Notes: a model not told the origin generated them from the sequence alone. A stretch of DNA of 40,100 nucleotides from an uncultured Spirochaetota bacterium (GCA_903821875.1 CAIJMU010000014.1:1-40100); one strand, 5' to 3'; counted from the first letter of the stretch, positions 16,240 through 25,116 are shown. Translations and numbers: made by a program.

Positions 16240-16779
16240 ATGAACCCAAGGATCCTCGTCGTCGATGATCAGGCTGGCAACCTGAAGCTCTTCGTGCCGA
16301 TGCTCGGTGACGATTACGAGGTCTCGATAGCGACGAGCGGGGAGCAGGCCCTCCGGCGCATCTCCGCAGGGCCGCTTCCTGACCTCATCCTCCTGGACAC
16401 CCTCATGCCTGGCATCGATGGCTACGAGGTCTGCTCGCGGCTCAAGGCCGATGCACGGACGAGCGGGATCCCCGTCCTGTTCCTGTCGGAACAGGACTCG
16501 GGGGAGGACGAGTCCCGGGGCCTCGGCCTCGGCGCGGTCGATTTCATCCAGAAGCCCGTGAGGGCTGCCATCATGAAGGCGCGCATCCGCACCCATCTGG
16601 AGTTCAGGCGCTGCCGGGATCGCCTCGAGAAGCTGGCAGGGGAAGGGATGCTCCAGATCGAGACCCGGTCTGCCCCGATCTCGGAAGAGTTGTGCGATTC
16701 AGATGCAAGCCCTGGCACCCCGGGCGGTTTCGACGCCATGCAGGGGGTTCCCGGCCATGTGAAAGGATGCTCAGGATGA
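16240..16779 (+). CDS. Receiver-domain response regulator
   Basis: A 179-residue protein whose first 120 residues are an intact receiver: acidic pair in ILVVDDQ, phospho-acceptor D53 in ILLDTLMPGIDGYE, S83 and K105 in FIQKPV. The remaining tail (RCRDRLEKLAGEGML onward) starts as a short helix and then becomes disordered and rich in Gly, Ser and Pro. There is no output domain. It overlaps the next gene by ATGA. Inference: it passes the phosphorylation state to the coupled pseudo-receiver/phosphatase protein. Confidence 0.87.
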   Translation: MNPRILVVDDQAGNLKLFVPMLGDDYEVSIATSGEQALRRISAGPLPDLILLDTLMPGIDGYEVCSRLKADARTSGIPVLFLSEQDSGEDESRGLGLGAVDFIQKPVRAAIMKARIRTHLEFRRCRDRLEKLAGEGMLQIETRSAPISEELCDSDASPGTPGGFDAMQGVPGHVKGCSG

Positions 16780-17954
16780 GACCCGAAGGATTGGGCCGGG
16801 CCCCCGCCGACCTGCGGATGGAAAGAGGCCCCCTGGCCCTCGTCATCGATGGGGACTCCGAGGAGTCGACGAGGCTTTCGTCCATCCTCCGTGATTCGGG
16901 CTTCCGTATGGTCGTGGTGGATTCGGGAGCCGAAGCCCTTGCCCGTTTTCGCATGGTGGCACCGGAGCTCATGATGATCGCAGTCAGGCTTCCCGACATG
17001 GACGGCTTTGAGGCCTGCGAGCGCCTGCGGGCCCTGCCGGGAGCGCCGGGGATTCCCGTGGTTTTCATCGCCGACCACGACGATGCAGCCAGCAAGCTGC
17101 GCGGACTTTCCATCGCAGGCGCAGACTATGTGACGCGCCCCTTCGAGGTTCCCGAGATCCAGAAACGACTTCGGCTTCATATGGGAATCAGGCAGGCGAG
17201 GCAGAGGAGCCGCGATGAGGAGCGCCACCGCCGGGCGGAACTCCGACAGTCCTGGAAGCGAACAGCCGGGGAACAGGAATCCCTGCCTGGAGCGCGTTGC
17301 GCGATCCATTACCAGCCCTCGCAGGATGTGGAAGGCGATCGCTGCGATGTCGCGGATCTTGGCTCCGGACGCCTCCGCTACTTCATGGCGGACATCCACA
17401 CAGGTGAAGCGCCTGGGTTAAAAGCTACGGAGAAAGTCCTCGATGAGGGCTTCGACCTCTCCTTAATCGAGGCTGCCCTCCACGACAGCCCGGGTACCCC
17501 GCCAGAAGCGTTGCTCTCCAGCCTCAATGCGGCCATCCTCACCCGATACCAGGGGGAGTTCACTGTTTCCGCTTCCATACTCATCCTCGACCGGGAGCGC
17601 TTTCAGGCTACCTTGGTTGCCGCTGGCCAGCTCCCCCTCCTCCTCGCCCGACCGGACGGGAGGGTAGAGGAATGGATAGCAGAGGGAGAGGCCCTTGGAT
17701 CCACCGACTCGCCGGTCTTCCATCCCTCGACGATGAAGGCCCAGGCAGGGCTGCGCTTCTGGCTCTACACCGATGGAGTGGTCGAGGAACAATCGATGGG
17801 CCGCACACGCCGCATGGGCATCGGATCGCTTGCAGCGAGGATTGCCGGAAGCTCCGGTCGTCCCCTCGCCCAGGCGCTCACGACCGTGGTCTCAGGCTTC
17901 CTGCCCGAAGGTCCAGGAGGCGCAGACCGTCTCCTTCTCCTCTGCGAAATGTGA
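16776..17954 (+). CDS. Degenerate receiver fused to SpoIIE/RsbU-type PP2C-like phosphatase domain
   Basis: A 392-residue protein coupled to the upstream receiver (ATGA). Residues 20-130 form a receiver fold (ALVIDGDSEEST, RLPDMDGFEACERL, IPVVFIADHDDAASKLRG, GADYVTRPFEVPE). The phospho-acceptor position is A69 (MMIAVRLP) and the conserved Lys is R121, so it should not be phosphorylated. Residues 165-392 form a SpoIIE/RsbU domain (EGDRCDV, FMADIHTGE, ILILDRERFQATLVAAGQLPLLL, FWLYTDGVVEE, GADRLLLL). The first GD..D and AD motifs are kept, but the final DD..T motif reads ADRLL, so metal binding may be reduced. Family role: dephosphorylating anti-anti-sigma or similar partners. An upstream start at 16692 lies inside the previous gene and is unlikely. 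Confidence 0.82.
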   Translation: MRPEGLGRAPADLRMERGPLALVIDGDSEESTRLSSILRDSGFRMVVVDSGAEALARFRMVAPELMMIAVRLPDMDGFEACERLRALPGAPGIPVVFIADHDDAASKLRGLSIAGADYVTRPFEVPEIQKRLRLHMGIRQARQRSRDEERHRRAELRQSWKRTAGEQESLPGARCAIHYQPSQDVEGDRCDVADLGSGRLRYFMADIHTGEAPGLKATEKVLDEGFDLSLIEAALHDSPGTPPEALLSSLNAAILTRYQGEFTVSASILILDRERFQATLVAAGQLPLLLARPDGRVEEWIAEGEALGSTDSPVFHPSTMKAQAGLRFWLYTDGVVEEQSMGRTRRMGIGSLAARIAGSSGRPLAQALTTVVSGFLPEGPGGADRLLLLCEM

Positions 17955-17975
17955 GAAGGGCATTCGCAGCGCATT

Positions 17976-18003
17976 GCCGGGAAGTGCATGATATACTCCC
18001 GGC
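17976..18003 (+). promoter_or_regulatory. Extended -10 promoter within an inverted repeat, nucleoside transporter operon
   Basis: TG at 17989-17990 and TATACT at 17992-17997 make an extended -10. It is bracketed by a perfect inverted repeat GCCGGGA (17976-17982) and TCCCGGC (17997-18003), which suggests an operator covering the promoter. The GTG start of the ATPase lies 51 bp downstream. Confidence 0.45.
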
Positions 18004-18053
18004 GCGGCCGCTACCCGGCGTGTGCCGCCGACTGATTTCCCAGGGAGGCTCCC

Positions 18054-19574
18054 GTGGCATTTGTCATCGAGATGCTTGACATCACAAAGGATTTTCCAGG
18101 CATCCGGGCCAACGACAGGATAACGCTGCAGGTCGAGGAAGGCTCCATCCACGCCCTTCTTGGCGAGAATGGGGCAGGAAAATCCACCCTGATGAGCATC
18201 CTTTTCGGGCTGTACCGGCCTGACTCGGGCTCCATCAAGGTCCGGGGCAAGGAAGTCCGGATCACCGATCCGAACGTGGCCAACGGACTTGGCATCGGCA
18301 TGGTGCATCAGCATTTCAAGCTCGTGCACAATTTTACCGTCACCGAAAACATCATCCTTGGACTCGAACCCAGGAAGGGCCTTGTCATCGACCGCAGGCG
18401 CGCAGCCGCCCGCGTATCGGAAATCTCCAGACTCTACGGCCTCAACGTCGACCCGGATTCCCGGATCGAGGACATCGGCGTCGGCATGCAGCAGCGTGTG
18501 GAGATCCTCAAGATGCTCTATCGCGATGCGGAGATCCTCATTTTCGACGAGCCGACCGCCGTGCTCACACCCCAGGAAATCACCGAACTCATGGCGATCA
18601 TGAAGCGGCTCGTCGGTGAGGGGAAGACCGTCCTCCTCATCACCCACAAGCTCAGGGAGATCAAGGAGGTCGCCGACTCCTGTACGGTGCTGCGCCGAGG
18701 CCGCCTGATCGGCACCGTGCCCGTGTCCGAGACCAGCGAGGAGCGCATGGCCGAGATGATGGTGGGCCGCGAGGTCAATTTCCATGTCGACAAGGCTCCC
18801 GCGAAGCCCGGCGAAGTCGTGCTCCGGGTCGAGGACCTCGATGTGATGAACCAGAAGGGCGTGCTGGGCGTGCGGAAGCTTTCCCTGGAAGTGCGGGCGG
18901 GAGAGATACTTGGCATCTGCGGCATCGACGGCAACGGCCAGACAGAACTAATTAAAGCTATTACGGGGCTTTCGCCGATCGTCGCCGGTCGCATCCTGCT
19001 CGGTGGCGTCGATATGGCGAAGTCTGGCATCAAGGAGCGAGTCGAGGCCGGACTCGGCCACATACCGGAGGACCGCCACCGCCACGGACTCATCCTCGAC
19101 TTCAGGCTCTCCGAGAACCTGGTGATACACGCCTATGCCCGGACCCCCTTCGCGCGTTTCGGGATCCTCGACTTCGAGGCGATCGGCAAGAACGCCGACC
19201 GCCTCATCGAGGAATTCGATGTGCGCTGCGCCCAGGGTGGGGCGACCCCAACGCGCTCCATGTCGGGGGGCAACCAGCAGAAGGCCATCGTCGCCCGGGA
19301 GCTCGACCGTTCACCCCGGGCCATGGTGGTCGCACAGCCGACGCGGGGCCTCGATGTCGGGGCGATCGAGTACATCCACAAGCGGATCATCGCCGAGCGC
19401 GACAGCGGAAAGGCCATCCTCCTTGTGTCCCTCGAACTCGATGAGATACTCGACGTCAGCGACCGGATAGCCGTCATACACGGCGGCAGGATCGTAGGTG
19501 TCCTTGACGCGGCAAAGACGGACGAGAACGAGCTTGGCCTCCTCATGGCCGGTTCGAAGAAAGAGGTGGCCTGA
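18054..19574 (+). CDS. Nucleoside/BMP-type ABC transporter ATPase (two ABC domains)
   Basis: A 506-residue fused double ATPase of the NupA/NupO-RbsA type. The first domain has Walker A GENGAGKST, a signature degenerate to GVGMQQRVEI, and Walker B ILIFDEPTAVL. The second has an altered P-loop (GIDGNGQTE), signature SGGNQQK and AQPTRGLDVG. The degenerate first signature and atypical second P-loop are normal for this family. The start is GTG at 18054 with GGGAGG seven bases upstream. It is followed by two permease genes within 1 nt and -4 nt, so the transporter is made from a single transcript; the matching receptor is the lipoprotein at 15021. Confidence 0.94.
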   Translation: MAFVIEMLDITKDFPGIRANDRITLQVEEGSIHALLGENGAGKSTLMSILFGLYRPDSGSIKVRGKEVRITDPNVANGLGIGMVHQHFKLVHNFTVTENIILGLEPRKGLVIDRRRAAARVSEISRLYGLNVDPDSRIEDIGVGMQQRVEILKMLYRDAEILIFDEPTAVLTPQEITELMAIMKRLVGEGKTVLLITHKLREIKEVADSCTVLRRGRLIGTVPVSETSEERMAEMMVGREVNFHVDKAPAKPGEVVLRVEDLDVMNQKGVLGVRKLSLEVRAGEILGICGIDGNGQTELIKAITGLSPIVAGRILLGGVDMAKSGIKERVEAGLGHIPEDRHRHGLILDFRLSENLVIHAYARTPFARFGILDFEAIGKNADRLIEEFDVRCAQGGATPTRSMSGGNQQKAIVARELDRSPRAMVVAQPTRGLDVGAIEYIHKRIIAERDSGKAILLVSLELDEILDVSDRIAVIHGGRIVGVLDAAKTDENELGLLMAGSKKEVA

Positions 19575-19575
19575 C

Positions 19576-20670
19576 ATGGCGAACAAGCGAAACGCAGTAC
19601 TCGTACCGCTTATCGCCATCCTCGGGGGCTTTGTCCTCGGCGCCCTCGTCGTGCTCGGCACCGGCCGCGATCCCCTGGTGATGTTCTCCGCGATGTTCCA
19701 GGCTTCGACCGGCATCAATCCCGCAACCGGCGGCTACAACCCCCGCCTGGTCGGCGAGTTCCTCGTGCAGGTGATGCCCATAATGCTGACGGGCCTCTCG
19801 GTGGCCTTCGCCTTCCGCTCGGGGCTCTTCAACATCGGCGCCGAGGGCCAGCTGATCGCCGGATCCACGGCCTCGATAGGGGTAGCCCTCTTCGTGCATG
19901 CGCCGCCGGGGCTGCACCAGCTCCTCATCCTCCTTGCGGGCATGGCTGCCGGCGGCCTCTGGGGCGCCCTGCCAGGCTGGCTCAAGGCGCGGTTCAACGT
20001 CCACGAGGTTGTCGTTACAATAATGATGAATTATGTTGCCTTCTACCTTAACAACTGGATGGTCCTCAAGGTCTATGGGACGATCGACGGGATCAAGACC
20101 GTGAAATTCCCCGAATCGGCTGTACTCAGGGACTCCTTCCTGTCCTCCATCACCAATGGCTCCCAGTTCCACTGGGGCTTTGTACCCGTGCTCCTGGCCG
20201 TAGCGGTGTCGTGGTTCCTCGTCGAGAAGACGACCTTCGGCTTCGGCCTCCGCGCAGTCGGCTTCAACAAGGAAGGCGCGCGCTATGCCGGCATGAAGGT
20301 CGAGGCCAGCATCGTCTGGTCCATGGCCATCGCAGGAGCCTTCGCGGGCCTTGCCGGGTCAATCATAACAATTGGAACATTCTCCTTCGGACGGGTCCTG
20401 CCCGGCATGGAGGGCTACGGCATGGACGGCATCGCAGTGGCCCTTGTCGGGGCGAACACCGCAGTCGGGGTCTTCCTCGCGGCCATCCTCTTCGGTGCCC
20501 TCAAGGCGGCCCAGACCATCATGCAGGTCAACTCGATCCCGAAGGAGATCGCGAGCATCATCCAGGCTTCGATCGTGCTCTTCATCGCCATGAAGCTTGG
20601 CATCGATTACCTCCTGGCCCGTTTGAGCCGCAAGGCGGAGCGCGCTGACGGCGAGGGGAGCAAGCCATGA
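19576..20670 (+). CDS. ABC transporter permease, nucleoside type (BPD_transp_2)
   Basis: A 364-residue integral membrane protein starting 1 nt after the ATPase stop. It has about 8-10 hydrophobic helices and the branched-chain/ribose/nucleoside permease motif around FRSGLFNIGAEGQLIAGS and GFGLRAVGFNKEGARYAGM (cytoplasmic coupling helix). It is the larger, NupP/YufP-like subunit of the heterodimeric channel. It ends in an ATGA overlap with the second permease. A short AT-rich codon patch lies at 20014-20040. Confidence 0.93.
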   Translation: MANKRNAVLVPLIAILGGFVLGALVVLGTGRDPLVMFSAMFQASTGINPATGGYNPRLVGEFLVQVMPIMLTGLSVAFAFRSGLFNIGAEGQLIAGSTASIGVALFVHAPPGLHQLLILLAGMAAGGLWGALPGWLKARFNVHEVVVTIMMNYVAFYLNNWMVLKVYGTIDGIKTVKFPESAVLRDSFLSSITNGSQFHWGFVPVLLAVAVSWFLVEKTTFGFGLRAVGFNKEGARYAGMKVEASIVWSMAIAGAFAGLAGSIITIGTFSFGRVLPGMEGYGMDGIAVALVGANTAVGVFLAAILFGALKAAQTIMQVNSIPKEIASIIQASIVLFIAMKLGIDYLLARLSRKAERADGEGSKP

Positions 20671-21614
20671 ACATCCTCTACACCATGATCCCCATGGCCC
20701 TGGCCTACGCCACACCGCTCATCATAGCAGCCCTCGGCGGGCTGTTCAGCGAGCGTGCGGGGATTGTCAACATCGCCCTCGAGGGCATCATGATGATTGG
20801 CGGCTTCACGGCCGCCGCGGTCACCGTGGTCCTGGAGCCCCTGACACCGATGGCGGGCTACTACGGGCTCCTCGCGGGAGTCGCCGCCGGAACCGTCTAC
20901 TCCCTCCTCCATGCCTTCGCGAGCGTAAACCTGAAGGCGGACCAGGTGATCTCGGGCACGGCGGTCAACATCCTCGCGGGCGGCCTGACGATCTACCTGG
21001 CGCAGATCATCTTCCACCAGCAGCGCACCCGGTCATTCCAGACGGGCCTCGGGAAATTCTCCTTCCCGGTCCTCGGCGACATCCCCGTGATCGGGCCCCT
21101 CCTGTTCAAGGACGTGTATCCTACCTTCTGGATCGCGATAATACTAATTGCCTTGACTTGGTTCGTCATATTCAAGACCCCTTTCGGGCTCAGGCTCCGC
21201 GCCTGCGGCGAGCATCCCCAGGCCGCCGCCTCCATGGGCATCAGCGTGATGGCCTACCGCTACTATGGCGTGATGATCTCCGGAGCCTTCGCGGGACTCG
21301 CCGGCGGCGCGCTGGTCCTGACCCAGGACATCCAGTATTCGGCGGCCTCCATCCACGGCGCGGGCTTCATAGCGCTGGCCTGCCTCATCTTCGGCAAGTG
21401 GAACCCCTTCGGGGTCATGGGCGCGGGCATCTTCTTCGGCTTTTCCCAGGCGCTGTCCCTGTACGCCAAGGACATCCCCTTCCTTGCGAACATCCCGCTC
21501 GAGTTCTTCTATCTCCTTCCCTACGCCCTGACCGTGATCGCCCTGATCGTGTTCAGCGGGAAGGCGGTGGGGCCGAGGGCTGCGGGGGAGATCTACGATG
21601 CCGGCAAGAGGTGA
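20667..21614 (+). CDS. ABC transporter permease, nucleoside type, second subunit
   Basis: A 315-residue NupQ/YufQ-like permease with about eight to ten helices. The family motif FSERAGIVNIALEGIMMIGG is near the N-terminus and the coupling helix is in GLRLRACGEHPQAAASMGI. It overlaps the first permease by ATGA, so the two should be made in equal amounts. With the ATPase and the BmpA-type lipoprotein it completes a purine-nucleoside importer. Confidence 0.93.
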   Translation: MNILYTMIPMALAYATPLIIAALGGLFSERAGIVNIALEGIMMIGGFTAAAVTVVLEPLTPMAGYYGLLAGVAAGTVYSLLHAFASVNLKADQVISGTAVNILAGGLTIYLAQIIFHQQRTRSFQTGLGKFSFPVLGDIPVIGPLLFKDVYPTFWIAIILIALTWFVIFKTPFGLRLRACGEHPQAAASMGISVMAYRYYGVMISGAFAGLAGGALVLTQDIQYSAASIHGAGFIALACLIFGKWNPFGVMGAGIFFGFSQALSLYAKDIPFLANIPLEFFYLLPYALTVIALIVFSGKAVGPRAAGEIYDAGKR

Positions 21615-21629
21615 TATGTGGAGGGTACT

Positions 21630-21833
21630 ATGAGATTCCTGTGGACATTCGAGGACCAGGCCAAGCTGGACAAATTCACGGCCGTCCTCGCCGACCATGA
21701 AATTGCCTATGAGATCAATTCAAAGACCACGGAAAACAAGACCAACCAGCTTACCATCTCCGTGGAAGAAGCTGATTACGAAAACTCCAAAAAGCTCCTC
21801 ATGCGGCACAGGAAAAGGAAGGCGAGCAAATAG
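21630..21833 (+). CDS. Small protein, possible rhomboid-N-like or DUF2007-like fold
   Basis: A 67-residue protein with GGAGGG five bases before the ATG at 21630, 15 bp after the permease. The layout is strand-helix-strand-strand-helix: FEDQAKLDKFTAVLADHEI, then LTISVEEADYENSKKLL. This resembles the cytosolic N-terminal domain of rhomboid proteases and the small DUF2007 proteins, which share an alpha/beta fold. No rhomboid membrane domain follows (the next gene is on the other strand). Function unknown. A Lys/Arg-rich C-terminus (RHRKRKASK) could bind nucleic acid or lipid. Confidence 0.6.
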   Translation: MRFLWTFEDQAKLDKFTAVLADHEIAYEINSKTTENKTNQLTISVEEADYENSKKLLMRHRKRKASK

Positions 21834-21835
21834 GC

Positions 21836-21859
21836 CGAGGGTCGCAGGCAGGCCCCTCG
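21836..21859. terminator. Weak hairpin between convergent genes
   Basis: CGAGGG (21836-21841) pairs with CCCTCG (21854-21859). It lies between the small protein and the end of the convergent chemoreceptor, followed by a pyrimidine-rich stretch. No long T run, so termination is only plausible. Confidence 0.35.
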
Positions 21860-21867
21860 TCGCTCTT

Positions 21868-23664
21868 CTATAGCCGGAACCTCGAAACGATGGCTGCGAG
21901 GCTCCTGATCGCGAGGTCGTTGCGCTTGGCGAGCTCCTTGACCTGGTCGCCGGCGCTCTGGATGACGCTTGCAGCCGACTCGATGTCGCCGACACCCACG
22001 CGGAGGTCCTCCGAGGCGGCGGCTATGTTCTGCATCTCGCCGCCGATGGATTGCGAGCCTTCCATGATCTCGTTGGAACCGTTCCTGACGTTCACTGTAA
22101 CGGAATTTATCTCGCCGATGGCCTGGAGGACCTGCTTTGAGCCCTCGCTCTGCTCGTCCATGGCCTGCCGGATCTCGCGCTCGAAATCGCCCACGGTCGC
22201 GAGGTGTTCCATCACAAGTATGAAGGCTGCCTCGGCCTCGGTGGAGGTGGTGGCTACTGAATCGATCATGCCCTTGATGCGCTTGATGTCGCTCGCGATC
22301 TCCTTGGACTTGCGGGAGGACCCGATGGCGAGGCTGCGGATCTCGTCGGCGACGACGGCGAAACCGAGGCCGGAATCGCCGGCGTGGGCGGCCTCGATGG
22401 CAGCGTTCATGGCCAGGAGGTTGGTCTGGCTGGCGATGGCGCTGATGGCGCCGTTCGCGTCGTAGAGCTTTTCCGACTGCTCGGCGACGCCCTTGGTGAG
22501 TTCCACCATGGCGCGCAACTTCGTGCGTCCCTCGTTGGAGGCTTCCTGCAGCTTGGCGAAGTAGACGGCCATCTGTTCCACGGTGTGGGTGACTGCCTGG
22601 ATGTTGGCCACCATTTCCTCGATGGATGCGGAGGACTGGGTGACGCTCGCCGCCTGGTTTTCGACCTCTTCGTTGAGGGTCCGTATATTGCGTATCATTC
22701 CGTCGATGGTGGCGGAGGTTTCCGTCACGCTCGAACTCTGGTAGATGACGTGGTCGCGGGCGGACTCCACGGCGGCGACGATGCCGTCCACGCTGTCTGA
22801 GGTCTTTTCGGTCGCGGAGGCGAGCTCCGAACCCACGGCCTCGAGGTCGCTGGAACTCGAATCGATGCGCCTGATGTTCTCGGCCAGGCTGCTCCGCATC
22901 TCCTCGATGGAACGCCCGAGGTCTCCGAGTTCATCGTGCCTTGCGAGGACCCTCTGGTTGGGCGCTTCGGCGAGGTTGCCTTCAGCCACCGACCTGGCCG
23001 TCCGTCCGAGGATGGCGAGCGGCGCTACGATCATCCTGGTAGTGAAAATTCCAAGGAGGAGGGCGATGACTACAGAAAGCGCCATCATCGCAATCGAAAT
23101 GACAAGGCTGATTCCCGCCAGCGACCTGGATCGGGCGGTGATTTCGTCAGTCTGCTGGGTGTTCATGGTGAACAGCTCAGTAAAGACGCTGTCGAGCTCG
23201 CTGGTTGTCGTGCTTGCCTCGCCGCTTACCATGCGGCTCGCCTCGGCCTTGTTGCCGCCGGTCGAGAGGGCGAAGATCGAATGCGCGATGTTCTGGAATT
23301 TCGGGAAGAGGCGGTCGAAGTCCGCGAGGAGCACTTTTTCCTCATCGCTGTCGACAAGGGGACGGTAGCTGTCCATGTCCTTTGCGAGGTCGGATGTGTA
23401 TTCCTCGAACAGGTCGTTTATCTGCTTTTCGTCGGCAGCGCTGGCGAGTACGTGGGCATACAACAGCCCTCGAATCCGCTGGAACTCGACTTCCGCGTCC
23501 GAGATGGCGGTCATGGACTTGATGAGGATGTCGTGCGTGTAGGCTGACTGGTCCATGATCTGCCTGAGCGACCAGATCCCGTAGCCGCTGAGGGCGAGCA
23601 GCACGAGCGTGATCGCGATGAAGCGGATCATGACCTGACCGCCGAGCCTGAGCTTCCCGAACAT
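21868..23664 (-). CDS. Methyl-accepting chemotaxis protein
   Basis: A 598-residue chemoreceptor. The first membrane helix is at about 12-30. A periplasmic four-helix-bundle sensor follows to about residue 180 (MDQSAYTHDILIKSMTAIS, 4HB_MCP type), then a second helix at about 184-206, a HAMP domain (RMIVAPLAILGRTARSVAEG) and the signalling coil. The hairpin tip reads QTNLLAMNAAIEAAHAG then FAVVADEIRSLA. The start at 23664 has GGAGG 5 nt upstream; longer in-frame extensions upstream run antisense through modC and are not real. No C-terminal NWETF-type tether. The ligand is unknown, and no flagellar or che genes are nearby. Confidence 0.93.
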   Translation of the reverse strand: MFGKLRLGGQVMIRFIAITLVLLALSGYGIWSLRQIMDQSAYTHDILIKSMTAISDAEVEFQRIRGLLYAHVLASAADEKQINDLFEEYTSDLAKDMDSYRPLVDSDEEKVLLADFDRLFPKFQNIAHSIFALSTGGNKAEASRMVSGEASTTTSELDSVFTELFTMNTQQTDEITARSRSLAGISLVISIAMMALSVVIALLLGIFTTRMIVAPLAILGRTARSVAEGNLAEAPNQRVLARHDELGDLGRSIEEMRSSLAENIRRIDSSSSDLEAVGSELASATEKTSDSVDGIVAAVESARDHVIYQSSSVTETSATIDGMIRNIRTLNEEVENQAASVTQSSASIEEMVANIQAVTHTVEQMAVYFAKLQEASNEGRTKLRAMVELTKGVAEQSEKLYDANGAISAIASQTNLLAMNAAIEAAHAGDSGLGFAVVADEIRSLAIGSSRKSKEIASDIKRIKGMIDSVATTSTEAEAAFILVMEHLATVGDFEREIRQAMDEQSEGSKQVLQAIGEINSVTVNVRNGSNEIMEGSQSIGGEMQNIAAASEDLRVGVGDIESAASVIQSAGDQVKELAKRNDLAIRSLAAIVSRFRL

Positions 23665-23770
23665 CAATCCTCCCCGACGGGCAGGGCACCGCCATCCCCT
23701 GCATTGTGTCATCGAGCGTGGAAAATTGACAGGCCCATGACCAGGGAAGGAGGAACAATGAAGAAGAGGG

Positions 23771-24445
23771 CTATCCGACGGGACCTGCGCGTCCGGGCTT
23801 CCTGACCTGCCCGGCCTCGAGCTCGATGACCTCGTCGCAGAGCCGGAAAACGTCATCGCGCGAATGGCTGACGAGGATCGCAGTGACGCCAGTCTCCCGC
23901 TGGATCCGCCTGAGTTCTTCGCGGAGCGAAAGCCTGAGCTCCTCGTCGAGGGCCGACAGCGGTTCGTCGAGGAGGAGGAGCAAAGGCTTTCTTCCGAGGG
24001 CACGGGCAAGGGCAGTACGTTGCCTCTGGCCGCCGGAGAGCTCCCTCGGGAAGTGCCGCGCCTGAGCGTCCATGCGCACGAGTTCGAGGAGCTCCATCGT
24101 GCGCGCGTGGTCGCCGGTTGCATATTGGACGTTGCCGTAAACGGTCATGTTGGGGAAGAGGGCGTAGTCCTGGAAGACCAGTCCCACGGGCCGCAGCCTC
24201 GGGGGCACGAAGACGCGGGAGCTAGAATCATACCAAGTATGATCGCCAAGGGAAATGCAGCCTGAGTCGGGCCTGTACAGCCCCGCGAGTCCGCGGAGGA
24301 GGGTGGTCTTGCCGCTCCCCGAGGGGCCCAGGATGCCGAGGAAGGACCCTTCCTGTACCGGGATGTCAACCTCGAGGCGGAAGCTCCGGCCGCCTTCGGG
24401 CGCACATCCGCCCTTGAGCTCCTTCCCGAACGAGATGCTCAGCAT
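23771..24445 (-). CDS. modC: Molybdate ABC transporter ATP-binding protein (short ModC)
   Basis: A 224-residue single ATPase domain. Walker A is GPSGSGKTT, signature LSGGQRQR, Walker B LLLLLDEPLSALD, followed by the switch His in LVSHSRDD. Classical ModC proteins of about 350 residues carry a C-terminal TOBE (MOP) molybdate-binding domain, which is missing here, so molybdate sensing by the ATPase is probably absent. It is the last gene of the fur-modABC operon, starting 2 nt after the modB stop. Confidence 0.88.
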   Translation of the reverse strand: MLSISFGKELKGGCAPEGGRSFRLEVDIPVQEGSFLGILGPSGSGKTTLLRGLAGLYRPDSGCISLGDHTWYDSSSRVFVPPRLRPVGLVFQDYALFPNMTVYGNVQYATGDHARTMELLELVRMDAQARHFPRELSGGQRQRTALARALGRKPLLLLLDEPLSALDEELRLSLREELRRIQRETGVTAILVSHSRDDVFRLCDEVIELEAGQVRKPGRAGPVG

Positions 24446-24447
24446 GC

Positions 24448-25116
24448 CTATCGTCTCGCTTCCCTGCGCTGGACGAGGTTCAATAGAAGCATGCCTGAGT
24501 ACGAGAGGATGACGAGGATGGCCGCGTAGACGTGGGCTGCCCCGAAGTTGAGGCTCTCCACCCGTTCGTAGACCGCGATGGAAACCACCTTGGTGACGCC
24601 GGGGATGCTCCCCCCGATCATCAGTACTACACCGAACTCCCCGATGGTGTGGGCGAAGGTGTTCACGATGCCCGCGACGAGTGCTCCCTTCATGTTCGGC
24701 AGGACCACGCGGGCAATGGTCGTGAATCTGCCCTTGCCCAGCGTGTACGAGGCCTCAAGGAGCTGGGTGGGCACAGACTGGATGCCTGTCTTGAGCGCCG
24801 TGAGCATGAAGGGCAGCGATGACACGCAGCCAGCCAGGACGATCCCCGGGAAGGAGAAGGCGAGCCGTATGTGGAAGGTCCGCATGAAGAAATCCCCGAC
24901 AGGACCCTGCGGGGAAAGGAGGAGGAGGAGGTAGAATCCGAGCACGGTCGGCGAGAGCACCAGGGGGAGGGAAGTCGTCGACTCGATCCAGGGGACCCAG
25001 CCCCCGGGAGACTTCGCCAGGACCCAGGCGAGGGGGAAGCAGGTAATTAGGAGTATCGCGGTAACCCAGAGGCCGAGCTGGGTGGAGACCCAGAATGGTA
25101 CCGGATCGAAGGTCAC
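24448..25116 (-). CDS. modB: Molybdate ABC transporter permease
   Basis: A 222-residue permease with about five to six membrane helices. The EAA-type coupling loop is LLEASYTLGKGRFTTIARVVLPNMKGAL, and the ModB-like AHTIGEFGVVLMIGG segment is diagnostic. The start is GTG at 25116 overlapping the modA stop (GTGA). It pairs with ModA and ModC encoded on each side. Confidence 0.9.
   Translation of the reverse strand: MTFDPVPFWVSTQLGLWVTAILLITCFPLAWVLAKSPGGWVPWIESTTSLPLVLSPTVLGFYLLLLLSPQGPVGDFFMRTFHIRLAFSFPGIVLAGCVSSLPFMLTALKTGIQSVPTQLLEASYTLGKGRFTTIARVVLPNMKGALVAGIVNTFAHTIGEFGVVLMIGGSIPGVTKVVSIAVYERVESLNFGAAHVYAAILVILSYSGMLLLNLVQRREARR

Noticed and set aside
23758-23805. 15-codon plus-strand frame with a strong AAGGAGGAACA before its ATG
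   Set aside because: It ends after MKKRAIRRDLRVRAS with no family and no promoter with a -10, and lies over the end of modC. A leader peptide is possible but unsupported.
23665-24123. Upstream extension of the chemoreceptor to 24123
   Set aside because: It lies inside modC on the same strand in another frame, and the ATG at 23664 has a proper ribosome-binding site just before the membrane helix.
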